From Phoronis australis (taxonomy: Eukaryota; Phoronida; Phoronidae), in contig NMRA01000082.1 in assembly GCA_002633005.1 (NCBI GenBank), forward strand, positions 286,576 to 350,575: a DNA stretch of 64,000 nucleotides, given 5' to 3'. The position numbers and the translations under genes are program-made. This document shows, piece after piece, positions 11,218 through 26,200 of this stretch. Numbering within the stretch: position 1 is the stretch's first letter; every line of letters starts with the position of its first letter. The notes beneath the pieces were generated by a model. That model searched no databases, had not been told where the DNA came from, and saw only the letters and a program-made list of their open reading frames with translations.

Positions 11218-14200
11218 CTAGAACAAAGCAAGGCAATAAATTGTGAAAATGTACAAACAGATAACCTTTTTACGTTATACAATAAAGAAATTTAAAGTGC
11301 CAATAAAATGATAAAACATTTCTCCCAGCAAAAACACCATCTGACGAGGTGCTTAAAAACCTATCTTTTAGGAAGACTAAATTTGCTTAAATGCTGCCAC
11401 ACTGTGAGACTCATGCCACGCAGTAGGTTGTTTCAAACAAGACACAAGACAAGAGTTTCTTTTTCCAGCCACAGTGGAATAATTTGTCTAACAATTGAGA
11501 TTTTCAATTGACACAAACATTTTACCTTGACACAAGTATCAGAAACAGCATTCCAGGGGCCGGGATCAAATCTCCAAACTCAAACTTAAAGTCCAAACTT
11601 ACGAGTTTTGCGCACATATTTGCCGTCTTTGGAGGACTAATGCATTCTGATTAGAATGAACTACTTCATTCTCACGTGTCATGTAAAAAGAAATGAAATT
11701 AACAAAAAGATTATGATTTTCTTTTGTTCTTCATTAGTGACTCTGATGCAATGGCCAAGTACGATATGGTTGACCCAGATGAATTTCCAGGTTAAGTTAA
11801 ATTGCACTTTATGACCCCAAGATTTGAGCTACGAACTATAAGTCCAAACTAGGATTTACGAGTTCAGACTTAAACATATATTGGAGTCATCAAGTGCAAA
11901 CCAGGATTAGATATTCACCCAAGGTAACTTATAATGAGTTTCAATCTTAATAATTCTGAACAGAAAATGGCAATGAGTGTGAGTTCAAAGATAACGCCCC
12001 AAGCCCAGATGATTGGATAGCTTCAATGCCATCAACAGACAACGCGGTATACTTACTCGACAGGACTCGACTTGACACCCATATCAGCCACAGCCAAGTC
12101 ACTCTTGGAGTGACGACTCTTCACTTTGATTAGAGCCTCACAGAATTTCTGTCCCATCTCTTCCAGCTCTCGAATACTGATGTGGTTACCCTAACAACAG
12201 GAGGTCACAACGATGTAAGTCATCATTTGGCCAACAGATGGCAATAGTCAGCAGTTGACACAGCAAGTAAGTGAATATTTAGAAGAATCTTTCGACCAAT
12301 GACAAACACCAGATCTTAGCTAACCTGGGACCACTGGTACCATATTTGCCACACATTTTTGCCATTGCTGTAGTTGTATGGCGTAGCACCAAAATGCTAT
12401 GCATTTTTGATAATTGTTATGCATTTTTGCCGATGTTCATAATAAGGTTTTCAAACCTTCACTTTGCCTTTTACTTGCAATCCCTTTTGTCAGATAACTT
12501 AACATCATCAGCCTTACTCGACAGGGCCAAAGGAGTTATCAAGGAGTATAACAATACTCACAGTTACTAGACGTAAGAGCCTCTAGTAGGTAAGTAGCTA
12601 CATGCAATGCATTTTGACACTTGACCATATTTTGACTCATTTTCGTCAGTGCTATGGTTTGGTATAGGTTTTTACAAAAATTACTATCAATGGTTAGACC
12701 AAAAAATGGTTGACATATATGCATGAACCTAGTAACGAAAATCAAAATGGCTTCTATTTTCCAAGATGGCAGCCACTACACATTAGAAAGTTGATCCCCA
12801 CATAATCCAATATTGCAGCTGTCCAGCCACCATATTTGATTACATTCCCCTCTGTTTCCACGGCACAACCATTGAATTTCTGAGATCTGTCACTGACAGT
12901 ACTTATGACTCGCTCACTATTTCTACACTTTGAAATCTGATCTACCTACAACTAATCGACAAACGTAGCCTAGATTAAGATATCCCACCAAGTTACAGTT
13001 TCAAAGCAATTCACAACTTACCAATACCATTTACATCCCAAAGACTCTACTCATTACGTAGACCCTACCCCAGGCGACCCCAGCGTACCTTGTAAAGACC
13101 CTGGTCAAAACCGCAGAATGTACTCTCCATAGTGTAGCTTCGGACGACACCGATTTGACGCCAGACAACCACGCGCGCGGTCGACTCCTTCGATTTTTCC
13201 ACCATAAAGCTGCAGTTTCCCCAGCTGAACTGAGGCGTGGTCTGGTTAAGATACCGTGGCAACGTCTGCAGAAATGTCAACCAAAAATCAATGGCTAAAT
13301 TAAAAAGTTTTAATTACAACCCACTAATTTAGACTCACATAAATTCAAATCAAATTCAACAATATAATTGGTAAGTTAAGCAGATCTTAGGATGTGTTCT
13401 TGTTGTGGAAAATATCAATTTAAATAGCAGTGGCAATAAACAATAAATATTTAATTTTTCATTTTCCATACAATGCTATTACAGTCACGTGCAGCGCCAC
13501 CTTTGGAAAGTACTGCAAGTTTTAGTTCAAGGTTAGAATCCTTAATTTGTTTTAAATTTGTTCTTTAGTATGTTTCTAATCATACAGTCATGAAAACATC
13601 AAGCATCAAACTTGACAAATGCCAGTGCTTGAAATTTGTGATTAAAAATTAGCAATGTGAGGATTAAATACGACAACAGCTCAGAAGTGACGAGTTTCAA
13701 ATAGTTACTCAAACATAATTTATGAAGTACTTGTTTCTCACTAATTATACATAACACCCACATCAAAGTAGAAATGACATAATAAATCTACATAATAATT
13801 TCACTTATTATGTTCCCAGAACTTTGAAACCACTTCAAATGTAATGTTTTTATTACGTTTAAAATCTTATACTAGCTACCAACCAACCAGTCTACGTACC
13901 TTATAGCTCAAATCTTCCAGCTTGTTAGGCAACATGGCCGGGTTGTCCCAGTCATCGGGCTTCCAGGTCATGTTAGGACTACAGCCATAGAGGAAGACAT
14001 TCTTTCGCCTTGAGTGGCCGTGGTAGTCACAGTACACCTACAGGGGGCGTAAACACACTAAAGGTTATGTTGGACCTTATCAACAAGTCTGCATATTTAG
14101 ACAAATATCTACAAGCTAGATTCTAACTTGCTAAATATAGATGTTTTCTGGTACAGTAGAAAGCCTGTAACATTCTCATCATGTGACCACGTGTTCTGAG

Positions 14201-17200
14201 TAAAATATAGCAAAAAAGAAAGGTATATTGATAGCAAAACAACAGCATCGATAACACGATAACAGTTTATTTGAAATAAATGTAGTAAATAAAATTTCAA
14301 AACGCTGTTTCTATTTTCTAAATTATCATTTGTTTGTGTTTCATGCAACTTTTGATGTTTTTCATGAAAATCACCAAAGTCCTGTTATTTATAGTCCTCG
14401 TGCAAAAGTGTAACACTTCAAAACAATTCCTAGCAGCGTTTTAGCAAATAATGCATCAACCATAGAATCTGCAAGTTTCCCATGAATCTGATCAGCCATT
14501 CCTGAGATGTGATGTTCCAAAATTAGCCAAATTTGCACATTTTTCTATGATCAGACTCACGACAGAATTAAAGTGCAATCAGTGGCAGACTCAATATTTA
14601 ACCTGACTAAGAGAGTGTGGTCACATTGTTTGCAATTATTTTATCCCAAAACGCAAGACTGACGAGATTCTCTTATCAGCTGATATGAACTTACAACAAA
14701 AGTAACTGTTCTAATTCCTTTCTGCATTGACGTTTTCTTTTCAATAAAAAAATCAAATTCTTTACCCATATGCAGTTGACGTAAAGAATTTCAAAAATCA
14801 TTAGAACACAAAGCAATTTTGAAAGCTGATGAGTGTCAATTGTGGTCACATCACTCACGTCTAAAATTCTCACACGTTACAGACATGAAACCAGCGAGAT
14901 AGAGGAATATCACATTCACTTACAGTACAAGCCAAAAGTATTGAGACAAAATTACCCAGAATTCCCCCATCATGACTGCTAAGCAGAAGCCAAATTCATA
15001 GTCAGAGTAGTCTCCCCTGATGACCGAGAATGAAGGGGAAGTAACAGGAAAGATAGCAAGGTGGCTTAGCGATTTTGAGATATTAGAAATTTCCTTCAAA
15101 GGTATTGCAAAACATTTTTGCTTCCAACAGAATTAGCCGTCTTGATGGGGAAAACGGAATTTGTCCGATCACTTTTGTAGCAGCAGGTTGGGGCTCACCA
15201 GGGGTACTTTAGAGGTCAGCTTCATATACATCAACAATCCCTTACAGTGGTAGATGGAAGGGTGAAGCTTGGGGCAGGGGTGGAGCCAACGACGATTCAG
15301 GTCCTCGGCTGTCAGGGAACATCGATGGCTGGGGAAGGAGAGATAACAATCAAATTAGGGCCAAAGGTTTACTGACCTCTGTAATCAAAGCTAAAATAGA
15401 AAACTGACAAATTGCATGTCATGGTTCTAATAAACTAACAAATTTGTACTCAAATCACACAGTGTGGTAGGTCAATTTTATGAAATAATGTGGGTCCAGT
15501 CTGAGCTTGGAGATTAGAATCAAGTCTAAATTATATTGCATGTTTGTTTATAAGCCAAAATATTCACAGTAATAATAATTGTCATTTGACAATTCTACAA
15601 AACCAAAATTTTCTCGCAGATTCTTATGAAAACCGATCAAATGGATTGACTTCTGACCTATAAAACTTCTTGCAAAAATTGACAATTTTCAATCATTCAA
15701 AAATGTCAATGGCATTCCCAAACAAACTTCAATCATCAAAATTAACAATCACGTTTCTTGTAGAAAATTTCAGTGATTTGTTTACAAGACAGTGGTCTAA
15801 TCGTCATTAGTGACACTCAGTCTATGAGCTCAGTATCTCTTTATGTATAAACAAATCTATATCACAGTGGCCTCACTTTCCGTTGATAACACCATCTGGA
15901 TTCAACATTGGCACAATTTTAAAGATGAACATCTCGCGGAGACTCTGGGCGGTCGGTCGGTCACTCAACAGGTACTGGATGGTCCCCTTCATGATCCAAC
16001 TAGAGTTACTCTCACCGGGATGGACACGTGATGACAGGAAGATGTATGGTCGTGATTCTGCAATGGAACGTCAAAGCTCAAAGTCATCTATGGAGCTACG
16101 GAAAGTTAGGTATTAGTTTTCAGGATAGGAAGTATTGTGTGTAAGTGAGTGACACAAATAAGCATGTGTACAATCCTACAATAGAAAAATGACTCATTCC
16201 TTTAGAAACTCGGTTGGTTTCATAGCACCTTGTACTTCATCAAAAGATTTGTTAAAGAATCGCTGCCATCAGAAAACCTGTTTATCAAGACCTGAATGAA
16301 AAACTATCAGGCTGAAATAAACAGATGTGTTGTGGACTAAAACTGGACAACTGTCAAACTGTCTGACTTCTGAAATTGAATTCCTCAAGAAAAGTTAAGA
16401 TAATTTTTACCCGAAGATGAAGAATGATTTACCATGCCTCACTCAGCTTCTCCTGTTTACGTTTGCACTCCAACTCACTATACAATGCAGCAAAACTTTA
16501 TTGGCATCAGGCTGACAAACATGGACTTAATTTTAATGTAAAATAGTGAGCAGCAATGTACAGCAGTGGGGTAAGTGCACTACGGACACACAGCATTGTG
16601 GGTAAATACCGTAGCAACAGAGAGGGCGCTGTTATAGGAAGTGGCAATTATAATCAACCAGAATCAAAATTATGCATTAGGAATTTCAAACAAAAGCTAA
16701 CTGGCATGCCAACACCACAAGGAGAATCAAGAAGAGTTTAAATCAGTATTTCACACTGTTTAGCTGACTAACTGATGAAAATTGAATTGGCACTCCGACA
16801 AAACTGATCTTGTAATATTCCTTACTGTTATTGGGTTTTATTTCTTTTCGTTTCAACAAAAACATCGAACTCATCCATGACTCAAGAAAATGATGCACAG
16901 TGTATTGGGATTGGCCAACACTAAAATTGTGGATTTGAGAAGGGCCCAAGTACTCATTCGGCAATAAATCAAGAATGGATTAGCTTGGTAATGTTCTTAA
17001 ACCCCAAAGAGCTTTAGTTAAAATTCAACCCTAAGAGCTTAAAACCGGTGACAACTATTGAGCATATGATGAAAACCCATGCAATGAAGTTAATCTACAC
17101 TTACTTAGTTGTTCGATGGATTCTGCGTCTAGGGTTTGAGGCTTGGCTGTGATGGTCAGTACAGGGACATCGTTACCCGAGACTGTCTGACACAGAGTCT

Positions 17201-20200
17201 GATGGCGGAAGTAGACGGAGGCGGGGTCATGGGTATTCTGCCACCGGTAGATGTTAGTCTGGAAGTAGGCGGGGCTAAGTGGTTACCATCACCTGATAGC
17301 AATAGGTCTTAAGGCCGCGGTACACTAGGGAGTTAGAGCAAGAAATGGCATCTCTAATAAGGCAGCTTGTGTATCTAGAGAAGCGAACTGTATGTTGTTT
17401 GAAGCTGTCACGGACACCCAAACCACACAAGGTTAAGTGAGACTCGAAAATTGACCAAATGGATGGCAAACTTTGAGTCGTCCTTCAATGGTTTGATTGA
17501 TAAATTTTCCAAAGCAATGTATGCGGTTCTTTGGGCAGTAAAACAGTTATAATATTGGAAATATCAATAGCAGCAGAGTGGAGAATCAGTTGCAGGGTAT
17601 TATCATGTATGTAGTTTTGTAAGTTGTGTATCTCGTAATTACGAATGCAATGAATCCCGGGCCCACCTGCATATTAAACAATATACACTAGAAAGCGCAT
17701 GACGTTATCATGCACCACCATGCAATAGTTGAACACTGCACCTGGTGTCAAGCAACAACATAAGTTATCCAGAAGACACATTTTAGGCAAACCCAACACA
17801 GGAGAAATGATAAGATATAACAAAGTTGATTATCTTGTGACTGTTGCACTACCTCTGATACATCATGATTTTAATAAAAAGTTATCCTGTGATTGTGACT
17901 AATTTTAAAACTGATGACATGGGATGACACACACGATATGGTAGATACTACTGATGATGTGGGATGACATAACGTATGATATGGAATGATATCACTGATG
18001 ATACAGGATGATATCATTAATAATATGGGATGGCGTCACTGATGACATGAGACGAGATGATACTGACGATACGGGATGACATAACTGATGATGTGGGAGG
18101 ATGTCACTAATGATGATGAGATGATATCACTGATGATAGGGAGGACGTCACTAATGATGATGAGATGATATCACTGATGATATGGAAGGAGATAACTGAT
18201 GACACGGGATGACATAACTGATAATATTGGATGATATCACCAACGATATGAGATGACCTCACTGATGATATGAGACGACATTTATTAAAATATGAGATGA
18301 CATCATTAGTTACATAGAATAACATAACAGACAATATGGAGCAATATCACTAAAGATATGGGATAATATCATTTGGTTGGCTATCTTACCTGCAGCATGG
18401 TGTATGTGTACGGATAATGATAGGCTAGATAGCAGACGTCGCCAGCATGTTTGAACGTTATGGTGAACGTTGCCGTGTAATACGCCTTGCCTCTAACTCC
18501 CCCCGTTGTCTGTGAACTGCGCACAAAATGGTTGCGGTAGTAACAGATCTTGCCACCTGTACGGAGCCAATAGGGTTTGCCATCAACAGCCTCAGTCACT
18601 GAGTAGAGTAGTGGACGCATACCTGAGAAAGATCGTTATGATGAGTGAAAATTCCATAATATGACATGCTCAGCACGTAAGCGAAAAACGATGCACACAA
18701 AGGAGATCATGGGTAAGATGCCCACTACTAAGTCTGATTAGATTTCTGTGCTTGACCAGTGGTCACAATGGCTCAGTGGCTAGAGCGTCTGCACGGTTAG
18801 CAGAAGGTCCTGGGTTCGAGTGCCAGTCGGGGGCAGAAGACTTTTCAGACTTACATTCATTAGGTCACGTGATGTGACCAAAAAGATGGCGGGTTGAACG
18901 GGATTAACTATTTCCAACATAAAAAATATGCTATCCAAACAACAACTAGTCAAATCGAACACAAATAGAAGTGCTAGTATTTATAAATCTGACAGATGAG
19001 ATGAACTAATCAATTGCAGTTCCAAGTGAGTACAGTTGAATTCCAGCACAAATTCTCAATCACAAAATAAAGCTGGAATTCTGCGCTAACATTTTCGGGT
19101 TGAGATTAATTTTCCATTAAATTCGCATATAACTCACAAACAAGAAAAATTCCAGAGATGCTGTGGCCAAGACCTGTACTGGGGTTCATTTACACATTCA
19201 TCAAACACACCGACTACAACCAAAATGTGCTGAGATGGCATGGTCAACAAAAATGCTCTTGAAGAATTCCCCACATGATCTGTCAGTCATATGTTAAGGT
19301 TAAGCAATGATTGCACATGCATGGTTAAGTATAGACACACAAAGTCTCACCAAAGTTGAACTGGCTGTTCAATTTTTCACAGTTGATGATGTTGAACCTA
19401 TAGGGAACATCAGCCTCCATATTGCTGACCTCGAAGTAGAACCACTGGTGGTGATGGTTGCTATTAACGTCAGGGTTCAGGATCAGGTCGTACTCATAGC
19501 GACGAACCTAGAAACAAGGTCAAGGCATTGAGCAGGGCTAGGAATGATCAATGACAAAAAGAGGAAACTTTTCCAGTTGATGTATCATTCTACCAATATA
19601 TAGAAATATCTTTTAGTGTTTAAGTAAATAAAGTCAAAATAATTTCTGACAAAAAAGTGACGAAAAAACAGGAAACTTGCAACGTCAACCAAAAGGAACT
19701 CGAAACCAAAAAATAACTCTATAAAAGAGGAAAATTCCAAGCGTTAAACAGTTCTTCACTGATATAACACCCAGTATGTCGGACAAGTGAAAGTTCTCTT
19801 CGGCAAAGTTCTATTTGCTCAGTTGGTTTTGTGAAGACGTCCCACAACAGCATTAGGTTGAATTTCTAATTAATCGCAACAACAGAACGTAATCGGCCTT
19901 TGAAAAAATAGAAAAATGATTCTAACAATATAATGTGAAATAAGTGAGTAATTAATGCAAAATAATTGACGTCAGAGTCTATGACAACAGTACACTACAC
20001 ATACCTGAACAACCTTACGTAAGTTCCCACACTCAAACTGAGAGTCAAACTGTAGACAACATGTGTCGTTGTATTTGCCGATTCTGAAAACAAGAGAACA
20101 ACGCATGTTACAATGGGAAACTTGTTCCGCTTGAAGTGAAGGAGGTTTCAAATATCTCGAGTTCCCCAATCAAAGACATTTCACCCACAATATTTCCTCT

Positions 20201-23200
20201 CAACACTTTAAATTGTACCAGATTTTTATGAATTTAAAATACCTTTGTGCAAAAGAATTGACTAAAATGGACCCTAGACAAGTCTTAAAATTTACTATCA
20301 CCCACACAGTCAAACAAAATATAGTACGACGCCTCAACTAATTTTGCAAGATGCATGTCTTTTGGCTACTTAATTAATTTAAAAACTGCTTAAGATATTT
20401 GAAGATGTATTTTGACTTATTCAGTTGTCACTGTTGAATTCTAAACTGAAGCAATTTGGAGTTTGAAAACATTTACCAAACTTGCCCACGCTGAAACCTT
20501 TTCTCAAGACACTGATGACTTCGAAGTTCTTGTTGATTACAGGTAGAATCACATCACAGTAACAAATGTGATGAGACTGACTATATAAAAGTGAATGTCC
20601 CCATTTGACTTTCACTTTTAAGGCAGATAAACAAGACAAAAAGCAGCTTTAAGTGCATTGTCCAAAGAATCTCATTTTTAGGCTCTTCAAACATGTTTAA
20701 AACCTCTTGTAAACATTATTTTAGCCAGTAAACAGGCCATACTACAGCTTGAACCATACCTCAAGAGGTCCTGATTCAGCCAGTAAACAGGCCATACTAC
20801 AGCTTGAAGCATACCTCAAGTGGTCCTGATTCAGCCAGTAAACAGGCCATACTACAGCTTGAAGCATACCTCAAGTGGTCCTGATTCCTCAATGAGGAGT
20901 ACTGGCAAGTATACTGTGGCCTGGCAAGTTCGGCAATTTTGTCAAGGTCATAGACAGAGTTGTCTATGACCTGATCAGGGTGAATCATCCTGTCAATGTC
21001 CTCGAAGATTTTGGACCTAAAATGAAAGTAGATGAGAATGGTTTTGACTTTTGGCAGGAAAAGGAAAATTGCAAATAACTTAGAATATCTTCTGTACAAC
21101 TTATGTTGTACAACAAACATGCAGTAGAGAGAAGTCGAGAAGGCTTGAAAATGGCCAATAAAATTAACCGTGAAAATGAAATAAATTCAATTAGTCCCAA
21201 ACAACTTAAATAATTTGGCACATAAAGTAAAATATGTTCAAAGAAATGCCATTATGGCTATCAATATTATTTTACACAACAGTGAATGACAGTGAATAAT
21301 GCATTTGTAAAACCAAAATCCATAAAGGTTGAATACAATAGTGCCTGCAGTTAGAAATCTTATTAAAATTTACAACAGTTACTTTGAGTACAGGCACCCT
21401 TAAGTGCCCATACCATGCAGCCATAAACTTGTCAAAAACCTTTGAGCTCACGTGAAAATGGAATGTCACAAATTTGAGAGAATCACAAAAAAATAAGATT
21501 CCCATTCACGTTTAAAAAAAGCCTTGCACAAAAAAGCAAGCCGTCCAAACAACTAAACACCACAAAATAAATATATCCAGACAAACTCCAATGGCAGTTT
21601 TCCCATACGAGCAGTAGGTTGTTCAATTATCTATTAAATATTAGTCTTCTAATCCACTTGTTACCTCTGCACACCAAATTTCCTATCGTACAGAGTCTCA
21701 CTGAATGGTGGAGATTTATGTCCGTGTATATCTGGGTAAGCTAGCTTGTTGAAACGTCCTGCGCTCACTGTTTTGGCCGCAAACTCTTGAAACACTTCTG
21801 GAGTCTCGTAAACTGCACCAAAATCCTCGTCATCTTCCTCCCCAGTCGATAAATTCAGCTCGTCGACACCAGATGCTATCAAGTCAGGGACCATATCGAA
21901 TTGAAAATCGTCCAACGATCCATCGTCGAGTTTCTTGGACGATTTCGGCCGCGGCTTACGCAATTTGGCATTCGATTTCTTTCCCTTCGTTGTCAACTTC
22001 GGACTCGATGTACGTCGCTGCATGCGAGGGGAAAAGTCCAATGAGAACACTGGTGTTCCCGTTTTTATGTTTACAGCGCTGACCTCAGCCTGCGACCCAC
22101 TGTCTGACCTCCTGTCCGAAAGGAGGCCAGTTACAAACTTTGGACGATTAGTCTGCAGTCCAGCAACTCCAGTATCATCCGAAGTAGACATGCTGCTGCC
22201 CGAAGTGTTTAGCCGACTCTGAACAGACGAACTAGAGCGGAATTCTTTCTCGCCTCTGTTGCGCGACGCACTCAGACAGGGGGAGCTAGTTGGGTTGTGC
22301 TTTACGCCAGCCGCGGGCTGGACACCAGAGTCAGATCGACTGTCATCAGAGTCTGATATGATTGGCTGAAATTACAGAGAAACACTAAATGATTGCCAGA
22401 AAGCAAACAGCACATTGACTGGCTGAAAGTGAAGAATGACACCATATGATTGACTGAAGGTAGAGACTGGCATGTAAAGGACAATGAACATACGCCATCT
22501 CTTAAAAACCAACTTATTTGAGTTTCAACTTAGACCACTCAGTCACCAATATTACAAATTTGGTCTTTTCTAGTTTTGCACTCAGATTAAAAGTATTTTC
22601 TGGGCTTCAGAAGAATTGTCAGGTCATTATTGCTTGGGGCCAGACTCATAACATTTGCTCGTTGCGGCAAATTAACTTCAGCACTCATGGGAATTCCAGG
22701 CATTGTATTGCAAGCAATTTCATTTCCAAAAGATTATAGGACACACCAACACGACTTACAATACACCAGGAAAGAGCTTCAAAAGGAGATTTGTCAGTTT
22801 CAAATTGGCATGCATCACCACCATGGTAAAAGAATTAGAGTTAAGATGCTACTAGATTAATAGGGTATCAAAAGTGATAATTAATAAATAATCAAAGCAA
22901 CAATCGGTGTTCATAAAATGACCCGTTGGGTTAAGCCAACAGGTGGAGCCACGTCTCGAGCAATAATGAACTGTGAGTTCCTTCCAATCCCTGGAACCAT
23001 TTACTCTTAGCTAATTAGAGTAAGAAACAATTTGACCAAAATGTTATACTGGTAAGAAATCTAATTTCAACATCTGACTGTCTGAAGACTGACGATTGAC
23101 TGACTGACCGACTGATGACCAAAAAATTGACAACTGACAGACTGATTATTGGCTGACTTGACAATTGATTGACTGACAGACTGACAATTGATTGACTTTC

Positions 23201-26200
23201 TGACTGACTGACCGACGATTGACTGACTGACTGATGATTGACTGAATGACTGATGATTGACTGACTTACTGACTGACACACAACACAATGCAAAACGATT
23301 TATTCCTGGCTACGCCATATTCAATCAAATACCAAAGGAAACTTGTTTCAGAACATAACAAGTAATTTACCTCAAACTCAGTTTGTTCTGGGAAAAATTT
23401 CTCATATTCCATGAGGTCTTCAGGCGTTCTCTTATAAGGAGGCTCTGCGGTCAGTTCATCAACGTTATCCTCCTAAAACAGATTAGTTGACAATAAAATG
23501 TTGTCAGAAAGGTATTTCAAATGTTGATTGACAATAAAACATCGTCATAAAGACATTTTTGATGGGATTGACTTTGTAATGCAGTGCTGAGACATAAGAT
23601 AGCATGCAAAGTCTATAAAATATTACATGACTCAGTACCAAAATATTTTAAATATCTGAGAGGTATAAGTCTTACAATTTGTGAGATGAATACTTGTTTC
23701 AGGCTGAGGTTTTTTTGGTTCCAGGTAACATTCGTCCGGAAATCACCACCGGTGTGTCGAGTCTGGTCTTTTCATAAGATGCTTGGGAAACAGGAGGGGT
23801 CTGTGTGCGGTTGTTCGTTGCATGCATCCTAAGAGGTCAAGTGTACTTTTAGCACTTGTTTCTCTTGTGGTTTTGCATGTTAACCTTTGCATATTGACCT
23901 TTGCATGTTGACCCCATTGTAGGATTTTAGTTTGACGGCAATTCTTCATTTATTTAGTACATAACATGACCGACAAGTGAAACTCAATTTTGTCAAATTT
24001 CACAAGATAAAGGTTATGAAAATTTGAGTCCATTACAAGCATAGTTGATACTGTGTAGATTTCATAAAACAACATTTGGTAATAAAAATGTCCATAATTT
24101 GTAGTAAAATACAGCAATTTCGGCAATTGTTTTTGGGCAAATTAAGTAGAGAATTACCGTAATATTGAATATTTCACCGTGGTCAAAATCATTTAGGTGA
24201 CTATATGGTTTCCAGTATCACAGTGACATAATAATATGCAGACATGATACAAAAAGCCAAAAGTCCTTCAAGAACTTCCAGACACCTCCATCCAAAATCA
24301 GAACAGAACACCGAGAATTCGACAAAAAACGACGAAGTTTTGAAAACCAGAAAGTTGCCAAAACACAACCGCACAATCCCCACAAAATTGAACGCTTCAA
24401 AACCGCTAACGCAAGCCTTCAAATCGCTCGTACTCACTGTCCAGGATGACAGCACACTGACAGCCATGCCAGGTATTCGCCTAACAAGACTGAAAATGCT
24501 GGAAACTACTTCCCACGCCTTTTCCGTCACGGAACTCCTACGAGAGCCAGTTGCGTCTGGACTTTCTGCACACTGTGGAGCACGGCTTGTGGTTGAATTT
24601 ACTGCATCAGAGTCAACAATCACCTCGGAAACAGTGGTCGATTTTTCCACAATAACAGACTCTACCATTTTGGGAGACCCCTTTTTCGTTTTGTTCATTT
24701 TTCTCTCAGGAGACCCATCACTGCCACTTGACAGGCACTAAATAAGCAAATGAAACTGATACCTTGGCAGTCAATAACTAATAAAAATAGTTCTGTATTT
24801 TTGAGCTAGGTGCTACAGGCTTAAGCACACAACACCACTCGTCAAGTAGATATTCACTAGTGACAAGTCTGGCTTGTCCAGTACCTGGCACGTCCAGGTG
24901 AAAATGTTGACCAAAAATGAACAGGAACTTCCAAAGGATGTATCAGTCGACGTAATGTATGGAAAGAAAATCTGAAAAGCGGTGTATTGTTCAAGTGCCT
25001 TAATAGTAATCTCCGTTTGTCAATATAATTAAATAACCATTTTCCAAAGTACTGCATGATTCCACGACATTTAACCACAATGCACCACTTCAGATCAAAA
25101 TTAGCTTTTGTTGGTCATCATTCCCATGCCAATAAACTTTCATTGTTGTGCGTTGCAGTGCTGACAATATGTTTTTCTACCTCCACAGCATACAAGGAAG
25201 GGAATCTGGATGTGGGAACCAGCCAATGACAAGTAGCGTGGCATTACCCAATCACGAAAAATTTAATCGCAATTTAAACCTTTTCATGTCATGCTTGCCA
25301 CGTAGCAAATAATTCGTAACAGCACTTGTTTGCCATGTGTTCTGTTCTTGTGTAACTGGCTTCACCATCGCGACACGCTATGTTGGTACATAATGTTCAA
25401 AGACGTTGGCACGGCAACCCAGTTCCTCATCATTTCAAGATGAACAGTGTTACACAAAATCAGGCAAACTACTGCCCTCTACAGGCATGCATTTGGTTAA
25501 TACCAATTGTGGACATGTAGTGACATCACACCCAAAATGGCAGCAGTGCAGCCATTTTGATGTCTACAAAAGAATAAAAAAGACAAACCTAGCTGGAACT
25601 AAGTGCCCAATATTAATGGCAAGCTGTTAGTTTGGACTCGAACACATATCTAATATTTTATTCATAGCTACTCAATGCAGCAGTGGCAACAGGAACCACA
25701 AAGCTGGTGAATGTTCGGCACGATACTCAGCAGGCACACGGAATGACATCACGAGAGAAGGCAGAGGCGGAAAACGCTGACTACAACAGGATAATTGAAA
25801 CACACTTTGTATAGGTGGCGCCACCAATAATGCTTCGCTAGACAGAAACGACGCATCAACGCAACAAGCCGTCGAAATCACATGCACATCAAGCCAGAAC
25901 TGGACGCGGCTCATGCTCATTACTCACAAGCTCTCGATAGATCTCATCGAGAATCGCCCTCCGCCGGGCGGGATCAGCCATCTGTAGGCAAACACAGCAA
26001 CAAAAAACGTATACCACACCATCGGGTTCCACTAAAAGCAGGACTTCTATAACTCAACATGTGTAGTTTCAGGCACAAAACAAAATGTCTTCAAATTATT
26101 ATGAAATGGCACAAATATCCATCTCTATGTGGACTGGGATCCTAAAGCTATAGAAACAGTTGTTTTGGTGGAAATTGCGTTTTTTGCATCCATTGGATCG

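Noticed and set aside
20797-20869. Reading through the triplicated repeat as CCP1 coding sequence
   Set aside because: The residues after the first donor do not resemble CCP1 and the frame ends; splicing at 20869 restores the conserved sequence.
23015-23293. Ser/Gln-rich reading frames on the - strand
   Set aside because: Products of the GACT/GATT array inside a CCP1 intron.
24201-24437. Continuation of the exon 12 frame to its stop at 24201
   Set aside because: A consensus donor GTGAGT at 24437 and the matching phase of exon 13 explain the frame; the rest has no similarity to CCP1.
8351-25825. Single CTCF-core-like matches (8351-8366, 13491-13506, 16621-16630, palindrome GGTGGCGCCACC 25814-25825)
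   Set aside because: A degenerate 10-bp core is expected about four times by chance in 128 kb of double-stranded search space, so the number is not informative.
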